Part shown: piece by piece, positions 17,165 through 25,481 of the stretch
How the letters are laid out: each line of letters begins with the position of its first letter
Position numbering within the stretch: position 1 is the stretch's first letter
Assembly (NCBI RefSeq): GCF_000154705.2
Contig: NZ_CM002917.1
Coordinates: 3,359,853 to 3,423,852, forward strand
Origin: Hoeflea phototrophica DFL-43
Lineage (GTDB): Bacteria; Pseudomonadota; Alphaproteobacteria; Rhizobiales; Rhizobiaceae
Reading direction: 5' to 3'
Length of the DNA: 64,000 nt
The notes under the pieces: model-generated
Database searches by the model: none
Told to the model about the DNA's origin: nothing
What the model saw: the letters and a program-made list of their open reading frames with translations, nothing else
Program-made: the position numbers and the translations under genes

Positions 17165-19591
17165 TTACACCAAAGCCAGTGACATGATAATTCGGCATCC
17201 TTTGCTATAATCAGGATCGATGTAAATTGTACCGCCAAATGCGGTCACCGCCTTGCGGCAGAAAGCGAGACCGATCCCGTTCCCCGATACCGCCTTGTGA
17301 TGCGCGCGTCCGAACAACCTGAACGCGGTATCATGGAGTTCCGGTTTGAGGCCTATCCCGTTATCTTCAACGACGATTTCCAACATGCTCCCAAGTTTGC
17401 GCCCCTTGACGGCTACAATCGGGGCAGCCTCACTTCGGAACTTGAGCGAATTTCCAATGAGGTTCAGCATCACCTGCCGCAAAATGGTGTTCGTTGCCAG
17501 AACCTTGACGGCAGGCAACTTGACGGAGAGTTCGGCCTGCAGCTCCGACAAATCGGGTTCAAGCTCCTGGGCAACGGCTTTAAGCAGCTCCCTGACGGGA
17601 ACTGGTTCCAATCTGTCCTGGGAGATTGGATCGGAGCTGAAAGACAACAGATCACGCACCAGCGTTCGCATGGTACCTACGACCTTTTGGATCCGCAAAA
17701 GTGTTTCGACCGCCTCCTCAGACATTTCATCAGCATGATCTTCAACAAGAAAATCTGCTAGGAACGTGATTTGTCGAAGCGGTGCCTGCAAGTCATGCGA
17801 CGCCAGTGACGCAAACTGCTTGAGGGACGAATTCGCGATTTCGAGATTGTTCAGAGCAGTCTGCTCGCTTGTGACATCCACCGATACCACAATCACGCCC
17901 TGTCCATGACCGAGCTCCTCGGGCAAAGGATATTTGTCGGTACGAACCCAGCCTTTGTGGCTCTCTATTGCATCAAAACGCTCCAGCAGGCCCCTGATCG
18001 GCTCACCGGTCTCGACAACCCTTCGGTCCTCAATCAGGTACCGTTCGAAACTGTCAGGCATCAGCTCCGACGTCGAAACACCCTCGACCTCGTCCACGGG
18101 CAAGGAAACGGAATCTGCAGCAGCTTTGTTGAGCCGCAAGATTTTACCTTCCAGATCCTTCAACCAGACGCGAACCGGTATCGTGTCGAGAATGAAGCGC
18201 ATCTCGGCGCCGCGCCGTTCTAGCTCGACATTGGCGCGTTTGAGCGCCGAAATATCAACAAAGGTGACAACCAGCAATCTCTTGCTTGAGGGCGCTGCTC
18301 TGACCATGAACCAATGGTCGAGTCCTTCATACTGATAGTGAATCTCGAACTGCACCGACTCCATGGTTTCCAGCGCACGCTTGTAATGCAGGAAGATACC
18401 GGTCTCGAAATTGCCGGGAAATGCCTTGCTGAGACGCTCACCAATCAACTCGTCCCTGCTTCGTCCAGTAATCCCAAGACTGGCCGGATTGGCTTCACGA
18501 AAGACAAGATCCTCCACCTGCCCCTCACCGTTCCAAACACCCTCGAACAGCATGATGCCCTCATCGGCGGCATCGAGGATGGCGCTCACCAAACTGGCGC
18601 GTTCTGTTGCCGAGCGCTCCAGGTTCTTAAGAGCGGTTATGTCTGTGTGCGCACCAAACATTCTGCGCGGCTTGCCGGTGCTGTCCCGGATGATCAGCCC
18701 ACGGCAGCGGATCCAAACGGTTGATCCGTCTCGGTGGCGGTAACGAACATCTTGGATGTATGGCTTTCTGGGATCGTCACGATGCTCTTCAAAATTGCGC
18801 ATGGCTGTAACAAGGTCATCTGGATGAATCGCTTGCTGCCACCAGCGCGGTGAATTCTCCATTTCATGATCTTCGTAGCCAAAAACCTCCTTGAAGCGAG
18901 GGCTGAGCCATTCGCTTTCGGGATTTTCAAGATCCCAATACCAAACACCATCCAGCGAACTCTCCTGAAAGAACCTGAACGCATCGGAATCTGAACGGAT
19001 CAACTCTTGAAATTCCGCTTCGAGATAATGGCCCGTATTCGGAGACGGTGCATTCGCCACCGGTCTCGGCAGGGCAGCCTCCATTATGTCGGCAATGACG
19101 GCTGCAGCATCCTGAAGCTGTTTGCGCTCGGCAACATTGATATCGCGCACTTTGCGATCAAGAACACAGACAGATCCTACAGCCGCTCCATCAACAAAAA
19201 TTGGAGCACCGGCATAAAAGCGAACTGCGGTGTCACCTGCGACAGTGGGAAAATGGGAAAACCGCGGATCACGCGTTGCGTCGGAGACCACGAACACGTT
19301 GTCCTGACGGATACAATGATTGCAAAACGCCTCGTCACGGGGCGTTCCGTCCAGCTCGAGACCGATTTTTGCACGAAACCATTGGGAGTTTTCGCCGATG
19401 ATCGTGACAAGCGCAATTGGAACGTCGATCGACCGTGCCAGCAAAGCGACAATAGGTTGCAACTGAGTGTCAACGGCCGGACCGGTCAGTCCGAGCTCAT
19501 CCAGTTTCTTCAGCCTCGCAGATTCCAAGCCGACCAATGGCACTTCCGCTCGCCCCCTTAGACCTCCACATATTTGAACTGCGTTTAGCAC
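17165..19591 (-). CDS. GAF-PAS-PAS-PAS sensor histidine kinase
   Basis: An 808-residue soluble multi-sensor kinase: GAF (about 40-175, with WFRAKIGLEL and the paired Cys of AFCNHCIRQ), then PAS (205-325, with a PAC ending GAHTDITALKNLE), PAS (335-450), PAS (465-580), HisKA with His599 (FASLASHDLQAPLRQI) and HATPase (about 690-805, NLIGNSLKFRSE, VEDNGIGL, GNGIGLAFCRKAV). No membrane segment is evident, so it senses cytoplasmic signals. The HisKA style (SHDLQAPLR) is that of bacteriophytochrome-related kinases, which often pair with Rcp1 receivers like the one directly downstream. No bilin-binding PAS-GAF-PHY core or attachment Cys is recognised. The signal is unknown. Confidence 0.88.
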   Translation of the reverse strand: MLNAVQICGGLRGRAEVPLVGLESARLKKLDELGLTGPAVDTQLQPIVALLARSIDVPIALVTIIGENSQWFRAKIGLELDGTPRDEAFCNHCIRQDNVFVVSDATRDPRFSHFPTVAGDTAVRFYAGAPIFVDGAAVGSVCVLDRKVRDINVAERKQLQDAAAVIADIMEAALPRPVANAPSPNTGHYLEAEFQELIRSDSDAFRFFQESSLDGVWYWDLENPESEWLSPRFKEVFGYEDHEMENSPRWWQQAIHPDDLVTAMRNFEEHRDDPRKPYIQDVRYRHRDGSTVWIRCRGLIIRDSTGKPRRMFGAHTDITALKNLERSATERASLVSAILDAADEGIMLFEGVWNGEGQVEDLVFREANPASLGITGRSRDELIGERLSKAFPGNFETGIFLHYKRALETMESVQFEIHYQYEGLDHWFMVRAAPSSKRLLVVTFVDISALKRANVELERRGAEMRFILDTIPVRVWLKDLEGKILRLNKAAADSVSLPVDEVEGVSTSELMPDSFERYLIEDRRVVETGEPIRGLLERFDAIESHKGWVRTDKYPLPEELGHGQGVIVVSVDVTSEQTALNNLEIANSSLKQFASLASHDLQAPLRQITFLADFLVEDHADEMSEEAVETLLRIQKVVGTMRTLVRDLLSFSSDPISQDRLEPVPVRELLKAVAQELEPDLSELQAELSVKLPAVKVLATNTILRQVMLNLIGNSLKFRSEAAPIVAVKGRKLGSMLEIVVEDNGIGLKPELHDTAFRLFGRAHHKAVSGNGIGLAFCRKAVTAFGGTIYIDPDYSKGCRIIMSLALV

Positions 19592-20004
19592 AGCAATCGA
19601 CCGTTTGAAATCCGCACACTATTAATTAAGCAGGCAAAATAGAAATTATAATACGAAGGATGTGCTATTTTTAGTATTTTGTGGTATTGCTGATTCGTGG
19701 TCAGATCGGACCCGCCAAATCAATGGCAACCGCCCCCGCCAAAATGCATTGTTGCCTCTCCGATCTGCTCACCTGCCTTTCCATGATGGGTAAAGCAGCA
19801 GACCACCGCAATGATCGCACCAAAGCGCTGTAATGTGCCGCCCACTTTAACTGGAGACACACTCCGGCATAGAATCAGCATCTCATTTGAGGTTGTCCCG
19901 ACATGTTTAAGCTTCAAAAATCACAGCTGGATTTGGAAACATTCTCACAGCGCTTGATTTTTGATTGCGCCCACGCTCTATCTTTAAATTGAACACCTGA
20001 TGCC
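19592..20004. other. 413-bp intergenic region between divergent signalling operons
   Basis: This AT-rich stretch separates the GAF-PAS kinase operon (minus) from the LuxR/receiver operon (plus) and must contain both promoters. I could not identify a clear palindrome or sigma-70 pair. A 65-codon minus-strand open frame (19720-19917) has no convincing ribosome site and is not called. Confidence 0.5.
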
Positions 20005-20787
20005 ATGAAGCCACGTCCCATTAAACCAGCCGACGGACCGCTGCCCCAGACAAACGCGAAATCGCCGGTGATCGAAATCAGTTCGGATACAGACTTGAGC
20101 TCCAGAAAGCCGAGAAAAAGCGTTGGCAAGATTGCAAATCGGATTGATGGCTACCGCTTGCTCAAAGACCTGGCGCAGGAATACAGTTTCGATGATTTCG
20201 CCTTGTTGCGGCTGCCGCAGAGTCTGAAGTCCGCCAACTTTCGCTCGATATTCGATCTTCACTCGCTGTCGGAAATCGAGCTTGAGATGCTGGACCTGGA
20301 GGGAGGCTGCAGCGCCGAACCCGTGTTGGAGCATCTGATGCATTGGGCAGTTCCCTATGAGCTGCGGCTAACTTCAAACGATGCGATAGATTTGGCAAAA
20401 GGCCTGTTGCGCCACTACGGGATCAATGTCTGTGTGGCATTCAATCTTCCAAGTCTGACATTGACGCGTTACGCAATTGCCTTTTTCGCGCGCAAAGACA
20501 CACCGGAGAACCGCAACACCGGCGCGCTGATGCTTGATGCGCTTGCCTGCTTCGACAGGCTGAACATGCATTTGCTCAATGCAGACAATTCGGATGAATT
20601 CGATGCGCGTGACGCCGCGATTCTTTCACTCACATCCGAGGGATTGACCTCGCAACAGATCGCCGTAGAGCTGAAGATCTCTGAGCACACCGTAAATGCA
20701 AATGTGGCCAGCATGATTCGCCGATTGGGGGTTTTGAACCGGCCACAACTGATCGCCACCGCAATCCGCAAAGGCCTGATTGGATAG
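20005..20787 (+). CDS. LuxR-family transcriptional regulator (possible LuxR solo)
   Basis: A 260-residue protein. The C-terminal LuxR helix-turn-helix (about 195-258) reads ARDAAILSLTSEGLTSQQIA, then LKISEHTVNANVASMIRRLG, with the family's Glu and Gly. The central part (about 48-180) has the length and hydrophobic pattern of an autoinducer-binding-like domain (YSFDDFALLRLPQ, LLRHYGINVCVAFNLPS), but I cannot confirm the acyl-homoserine-lactone contact residues. No luxI-type synthase is in the window. The first 45 residues are basic and disordered. The stop codon is followed immediately by the ATG of a stand-alone receiver, so the two are one transcript. This operon diverges from the GAF-PAS kinase/receiver operon, suggesting a shared circuit. 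Confidence 0.75.
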   Translation: MKPRPIKPADGPLPQTNAKSPVIEISSDTDLSSRKPRKSVGKIANRIDGYRLLKDLAQEYSFDDFALLRLPQSLKSANFRSIFDLHSLSEIELEMLDLEGGCSAEPVLEHLMHWAVPYELRLTSNDAIDLAKGLLRHYGINVCVAFNLPSLTLTRYAIAFFARKDTPENRNTGALMLDALACFDRLNMHLLNADNSDEFDARDAAILSLTSEGLTSQQIAVELKISEHTVNANVASMIRRLGVLNRPQLIATAIRKGLIG

Positions 20788-21204
20788 ATGATCAACACGC
20801 ACTCAATACTCGTAATCGAGGACGACGAGACCGACTACGACATTGTTCGGCGGAATTTTTCCAAGGTGGCAGGTCACGCGTTCGAGATTTTTCATTGCGT
20901 GAATGTCGAAGATGCCATCGACCTGCTCAGCAAGAAGAGCATAGATCTTGTGCTGCTCGACAATCATCTCGGCCCCGAGATCGACATACGGGCCAGCCTG
21001 CCCCGGTTGCGTAAGGCCGGCTACACCAACCCGATCGGCATTCTCTCGAGCGATGTCGAGAACGAAACGGTCGAACAGTTCGACAGCCTCGGCGGCGATT
21101 TCCGCATGTCAAAGGACGAACTCGACCCGAAGGCGATCCAGTTTTTCTTGAACGAGCTTTCAAAATCCGCCTTGCCGAACGACTGCGATGAGGACTATTC
21201 CTGA
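20788..21204 (+). CDS. Single-domain response regulator
   Basis: A 138-residue receiver with acidic pocket VIEDDETD, phosphoacceptor Asp58 (DLVLLDNHLGPE) and Ser in GILSSDV, followed by FRMSKDEL, where the conserved Lys is found. The usual Pro-Gly after the Asp is altered (LDNHLGPEID), as in divergent receivers of the Rcp1/CheY-like adaptor type. There is no output domain. Its ATG abuts the stop of the LuxR regulator. It may be an alternative phosphate acceptor for the nearby kinase at 17165-19591; that link is inferred from position only. Confidence 0.85.
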   Translation: MINTHSILVIEDDETDYDIVRRNFSKVAGHAFEIFHCVNVEDAIDLLSKKSIDLVLLDNHLGPEIDIRASLPRLRKAGYTNPIGILSSDVENETVEQFDSLGGDFRMSKDELDPKAIQFFLNELSKSALPNDCDEDYS

Positions 21205-21291
21205 CCGTCAGGCCCGGTTCAACGCTGATTTCCAAAGCCTCGCCGCAGGGACTATTCTGTGCTCGCAACACCACGGGAGCGGCCAAACCCC

Positions 21292-21819
21292 ATGCTCGGC
21301 ATCCACATCCGCGAAACACGCCCGCAGGACATACCGGCCATCCAGGCACTCTACCCGTCGGCCTTCCCGGATGAGGATCTGCTGCCAGTGGTTGGCCAAG
21401 TGCTAGAGGGCGTGCCCGGCCTGCTCTCGCTTGGCGCATTTCAGCGCGAAAGCCTCATCGGCCATGTGATCTTCACCCCTTGCGCGAGCGATGCCGACGC
21501 GGATGCAGAACTCTCCATGCTGCCCCCCCTTGCCGTGGCGCCTGCAAGCCAGCGCCAAGGCGTCGGCACGGCACTGATCCGCGAGGGCCTGGAACGCATG
21601 AAATCAGGCGGCGTCACCCAGGTCTTCGTGCTCGGTGATCCGGGCTACTACGGCCGGAGCGGATTCAAACCGGAAACCAGCATTGCGCCACCCTACCCTT
21701 TGCCTGATGAATACCGCGATGCCTGGCAATCGGTCAGCCTCGATGCCGCGCCACTCCCAACCTCCGCAACCCTGACCGTCCCCGCCCCTTGGCGCGATCC
21801 GGCACTGTGGGGGCCGTGA
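21292..21819 (+). CDS. GNAT-family N-acetyltransferase
   Basis: A 175-residue acetyltransferase similar in plan to the YhbS subgroup. It begins IHIRETRPQDIPAIQALYPSA; the acetyl-CoA pyrophosphate-binding loop is PASQRQGVGTALIREGL, preceded by the beta-4 strand LPPLAVAP, and a late GDPGYYGRSGFKP segment completes the fold. It transfers an acetyl group from acetyl-CoA to an unknown amine. The ATG at 21292 is preferred over a GTG at 21259 because GGGAG lies upstream and family homology starts there. It lies 87 bp after the receiver gene on the same strand and could be read through from it. Confidence 0.82.
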   Translation: MLGIHIRETRPQDIPAIQALYPSAFPDEDLLPVVGQVLEGVPGLLSLGAFQRESLIGHVIFTPCASDADADAELSMLPPLAVAPASQRQGVGTALIREGLERMKSGGVTQVFVLGDPGYYGRSGFKPETSIAPPYPLPDEYRDAWQSVSLDAAPLPTSATLTVPAPWRDPALWGP

Positions 21820-21886
21820 AGCGCCAGGCTTGCAAGAGATCTTTGATAAAAGCCGGACCATCGATCTGCCCGTTCAGGCAACCGGA

Positions 21887-23992
21887 TCAGGAGGCGATTT
21901 TCATCAGGGGGTGCTTGGCCAGTCCGGCCAGGAAGTCTTTTGCGGGAGACGGCTTGTGCCAGAGGTAGCCCTGGCCGATTTCGCACTTCATTGCGTGCAG
22001 CATATCGGCGACCCGCTGGCTTTCGATGCCTTCGGCGACAACCTTCATGCCCAGCCCATGCGCCATGGTCAGGATCGCCCGCACCAGGATCTCTTGCTGC
22101 GGATCATCGACAATCCTGCGCACGAAGGACTGGTCGATCTTCAGGCAACTGATCGGAAAGCGCGTGAGATAGCCCAGCGCCGAATAGCCGGTTCCGAAAT
22201 CATCGATAGCAATCTCGATCCCCAGACCGGCAATCGCATTGAGCGTCTCCATCACCGCCCCATCGTCGGTGATCAGTAGGCTTTCCGTGATCTCGAGCGA
22301 GACCCAGCCGGGCTCGCATCCGGTTTCCTCAAGGCTTTGCTGAAGGTTCCTGAGGAACTGGCCATACATCAACTGCCGCGGTGACACATTGACAGCCACC
22401 ACAAACGGTGTGGTTCGCCCGCTGTTACATTCCACGGCAAAGGCGCAGGCTTCCCTGAGCATCAGATTGCCGATCGGGACGATCTGCCCGGTCTCTTCAG
22501 CCAGCGGAATGAAGTCGGTCGGGCTGACCAACCCTGTCTCCGGCCTCTTCCAACGGCAAAGCGCTTCGGCGCCGATGACATCCCCCGACGCCAGATCCAC
22601 CTTGGCCTGATAATAGGGCAGGAACTCGCCCTGGCGCAGCCCGTCATTGATCATCGCTTCCGTGCTGAAGCGTGTTTCAACCGCCTCACTCATATCCGGC
22701 GAATAGGCGCATACGGAATTGCCACCCGAGTTCTTTGCCTGATGCAGTGCCATGTCGGCAAAGCGGACAAGGCACCTTTCATCTGCGGTATCGACGGGAC
22801 TGATGGCGTGCCCGACACTGATTGCAATTTCGACAGATGTGCCGGCCACATCAATCGGCCCGACAACCTTGTCCCTGATGCGCGCCACAAGACTGGCCAA
22901 GCCGCCGGATTTAACCAGATCGGGTATCACGACAAAGAACTCGTCGCCGGATTTCCGGCCAACCACGCCCCGTCGGCCAACCGCCCGCTTCAGCCGGGTG
23001 GCAACTGACTTCAGGATCTCGTCACCCGAGATGTCACCGAGCGTGTCATTGATCGTCTTGAAGCGGTCCAGATCGAAAACGATCAATCCGCATTCACGAT
23101 TGCGGGCGGAGGCGCGCTGCACAACTTTCGACAGCGTCTGGTGCAGCGCCTCCTTGTTGGGCAGGCCGGTAAGCTGGTCGGTGTAGGCCAGTTGCCCCAG
23201 CTGATCCTGCAGCTCGCGCCGCTCCGTCTCGAAACGGGCAAGCGTCTCCACCGCGCGGGCCATGTCGCCGATTTCATTGCCAAGACCAGTGTCGCTGACA
23301 CGAACATCTCTCGTGCCATTGGCCAGTTCGACAATGGTGTTGGTCAAGCGCTCCAGAGGCAGGGTCAGGCTGCGAACGATACACCGGACCACCAGGACAA
23401 GGATGACGGCACCCGCCAGAAACAGACCTGCAAATTCAATCAGCCTTGAGAGAAAGGCCTCACGGACATCATCGAGATACACTGCTGACGCGACAACCCA
23501 GCCCCAGGGTGCGAAGCTTTGCGACCAGGCCGCCTTGGGATTTTTGGAGGTGGTGACACCGTTCAGCGTCCGCGCGCCGCGATAGTAGGTTATGCCGCCA
23601 CCTTCAAGCGCGTGTTTGACCATCGACTGGGTGTGAGGCGACGCCCAGGCACTGGTGCCCTCGTCAGCCCTGGTGTTGCTCACAACCCGGACGCCCTGTT
23701 CGTTAAACACAAACACCCGTGCGCCGCCATCGAAAATCATCGCACGGATTGCATCGCGGGCACGGTTCTGGGCTTCTGCCTCGCTCAACGCCCCGGCCTT
23801 GAACAGCCGATGGTTTTCCTCGGCAATGCTCACGCCGGACTCGACAAGTACGCGCACCTTCTCGATATGACCCTTGTTGATCATGCTATTGAACTTTTGA
23901 AGGCTCAATCCACCGACAAGAACCGCAAAAAAACCAACGATCCAGATGGGAACCATTACTTTGCTTTTCAGGTTCCCATTCAGGATGGACAT
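21887..23992 (-). CDS. Cache-HAMP-GGDEF-EAL c-di-GMP enzyme
   Basis: A 701-residue membrane protein. It has an N-terminal helix (about 13-33), a periplasmic Cache-type sensor (about 37-185, ARVFVFNEQGVRVVSNT, SFAPWGWVVASAVYLDDV), a second helix (about 186-205), HAMP (207-260), GGDEF (265-432, active site SGDEF at 348-352) and EAL (437-692). The EAL motifs are all intact: GAEALCRW, VNVSPRQL, LEITES, IDDFGTG, KIDQSF, VVAEGIES. SGDEF is a functional variant in other enzymes, so the protein may both make and degrade c-di-GMP; phosphodiesterase activity is the safer call. The start at 23992 has GGAG eight bases upstream and is better than a Met 23 codons earlier. Confidence 0.9.
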   Translation of the reverse strand: MSILNGNLKSKVMVPIWIVGFFAVLVGGLSLQKFNSMINKGHIEKVRVLVESGVSIAEENHRLFKAGALSEAEAQNRARDAIRAMIFDGGARVFVFNEQGVRVVSNTRADEGTSAWASPHTQSMVKHALEGGGITYYRGARTLNGVTTSKNPKAAWSQSFAPWGWVVASAVYLDDVREAFLSRLIEFAGLFLAGAVILVLVVRCIVRSLTLPLERLTNTIVELANGTRDVRVSDTGLGNEIGDMARAVETLARFETERRELQDQLGQLAYTDQLTGLPNKEALHQTLSKVVQRASARNRECGLIVFDLDRFKTINDTLGDISGDEILKSVATRLKRAVGRRGVVGRKSGDEFFVVIPDLVKSGGLASLVARIRDKVVGPIDVAGTSVEIAISVGHAISPVDTADERCLVRFADMALHQAKNSGGNSVCAYSPDMSEAVETRFSTEAMINDGLRQGEFLPYYQAKVDLASGDVIGAEALCRWKRPETGLVSPTDFIPLAEETGQIVPIGNLMLREACAFAVECNSGRTTPFVVAVNVSPRQLMYGQFLRNLQQSLEETGCEPGWVSLEITESLLITDDGAVMETLNAIAGLGIEIAIDDFGTGYSALGYLTRFPISCLKIDQSFVRRIVDDPQQEILVRAILTMAHGLGMKVVAEGIESQRVADMLHAMKCEIGQGYLWHKPSPAKDFLAGLAKHPLMKIAS

Positions 23993-24181
23993 AGAACTCT
24001 CCAAGGCGCGATCACTTGCAGATAGTTCTACTATTCTTATTAATTTGAGGTAAATGCTCATAAGTTCAGCTTACGCTATGGAACGCTATGGTTCGTGGCA
24101 GACGCAAGCAGTTGGCCAATTGCGGGAATCATCGCATCATCGCCACAAATCCGGGGTGGTATGCGCCCCTAATGCATGTCG

Positions 24182-24205
24182 CACTCAATTGGATTCAATT
24201 GAGTG
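24182..24205. repeat. Perfect inverted repeat CACTCAATTG-4-CAATTGAGTG
   Basis: Ten-base perfect arms around GATT lie in the intergenic region between the divergent c-di-GMP enzyme and the MltB-type gene. It could be an operator. The arms are AT-rich and there is no T-tract, so it is not a terminator. Confidence 0.6.
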
Positions 24206-24232
24206 ATAACGTACATGCATCAAATCAAAGTG

Positions 24233-24276
24233 TTAGAGCGACCTTTATGCGTCCAATTGGACGCACGGCGCTCTAA
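24233..24276. repeat. Nested hairpin with 18-bp perfect palindrome
   Basis: TGCGTCCAATTGGACGCA (24248-24265) is a perfect palindrome. It is enclosed by outer arms TTAGAGCG (24233-24240) and CGCTCTAA (24269-24276). The structure ends 17 bp before the ATG of the MltB-type gene, so it lies in that gene's leader. It resembles the small dispersed hairpin repeats whose arms end in a GCTCTA-like sequence in rhizobial intergenic regions. I saw no second full copy in this window. Confidence 0.6.
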
Positions 24277-24293
24277 AGGGAGGCCACGCCATC

Positions 24294-25481
24294 ATGACAT
24301 CGAAATTCCCCCTCGCCCTGCTGCTTGCAAGCCTTGTTGCCACGCCCGCGATGGCGCAAAGCGTCGCCTGCGGCGGCGATCTCGGTTCGTTTCTCGAAGG
24401 GGTGAAGGCGGAAGCCGTTGCCAAGGGCGTCAGCCCCGATGCGGCGCGGCAGGCGCTGCGCAATGCCGCGATCGACCGCAAGGTGCTCTCGCGCGACCGC
24501 GCTCAGGGCGTGTTCCGGCAGACATTCCTCGAGTTCTCCAAGCGCTCGGTCAGCGCCAACCGCATGCAGGTTGGCGCCCAGAAGATGACGCAGTTCGCCA
24601 AGACCTTCGCCCGCGCGGAGGCCGAATATGGCGTGCCCGCCCCGGTGCTCACCGCCTTCTGGGGACTCGAAACCGATTTTGGCGGCTTTCAGGGCGATTT
24701 CAACACCATGAATGCGCTGGTGACGCTCGCCCATGACTGCCGCAGGCCGGAACTGTTCCGGCCGCAATTGATCGCCGCCATCGAGATGGTCGGCCATGGC
24801 GACCTCGATCCCGCCCGCACCACCGGTGCCTGGGCAGGCGAGATCGGCCAGGTGCAGATGCTGCCGCGCGACATCATTGAATTTGGCGTCGACGGAGATG
24901 GCGACGGTCATGTCGATCTGAAGAAGTCCTCGCCCGACGCAATTCTGACCGCAGCCAAATTCATCAAGTCGCTGGGCTGGAAGGCCGGACAGCCCTGGCT
25001 TGCGGAGGTCTCGGTGCCTTCCGGACCATTCCCTTATGAAAAATCCGGCCTGCGTCAGGGCATGAACCTCAATGACTGGACCGCGCTCGGCATCACCTTC
25101 CGCAATGGCCAGCCGACATCGGAAAACCTGCCCGCAGAGCTGCTGCTGCCGCAGGGCCGTGGCGGTCCCGCCTTCCTGGCGTTCCCGAACTTCCACATCT
25201 ACCTCGAATGGAACCAGAGCTTCATCTACACCACATCCGCCGCCTATTTCGCCACACGGCTCGGCGGGGCGGAGCGCTATGACGCCGGCAACCCGGCGCC
25301 CGGCCTTGACGACGCGGCGATGAAGCAGCTTCAGACAAAACTGGCCGCGCGCGGCCATGATGTCGGCAAGATCGATGGCATTCTGGGGGCTGGCACCCGC
25401 GCGGCAACCCGCGGCGAACAATTGCGCCTCGGCATGCCCGCCGATGGCTGGCCAACGGCGGACCTGCTCAACCGTCTTTAG
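24294..25481 (+). CDS. MltB-type lytic murein transglycosylase
   Basis: A 395-residue periplasmic enzyme. Signal peptide 1-21 (cleavage after AMAQ); SLT_2 domain about 25-320 with catalytic Glu126 in VLTAFWGLETDFGGFQGDFN, plus GEIGQVQMLPRDIIEFGVDG; C-terminal peptidoglycan-binding domain about 335-393 (LQTKLAARGHDVGKIDGILG). It cleaves glycan strands to 1,6-anhydro products. SLT_2 plus a wall-binding repeat is the normal rhizobial MltB layout. The ATG is preceded by GGGAGG at seven bases, and the hairpin at 24233-24276 is in its leader. Its last 14 bases overlap the 3' end of the convergent antiporter gene. Confidence 0.9.
   Translation: MTSKFPLALLLASLVATPAMAQSVACGGDLGSFLEGVKAEAVAKGVSPDAARQALRNAAIDRKVLSRDRAQGVFRQTFLEFSKRSVSANRMQVGAQKMTQFAKTFARAEAEYGVPAPVLTAFWGLETDFGGFQGDFNTMNALVTLAHDCRRPELFRPQLIAAIEMVGHGDLDPARTTGAWAGEIGQVQMLPRDIIEFGVDGDGDGHVDLKKSSPDAILTAAKFIKSLGWKAGQPWLAEVSVPSGPFPYEKSGLRQGMNLNDWTALGITFRNGQPTSENLPAELLLPQGRGGPAFLAFPNFHIYLEWNQSFIYTTSAAYFATRLGGAERYDAGNPAPGLDDAAMKQLQTKLAARGHDVGKIDGILGAGTRAATRGEQLRLGMPADGWPTADLLNRL

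Noticed and set aside
19720..19917. 65-codon minus-strand frame between the divergent signalling operons
   Set aside because: No clear ribosome site and no recognisable motif; the region is better read as promoter DNA.
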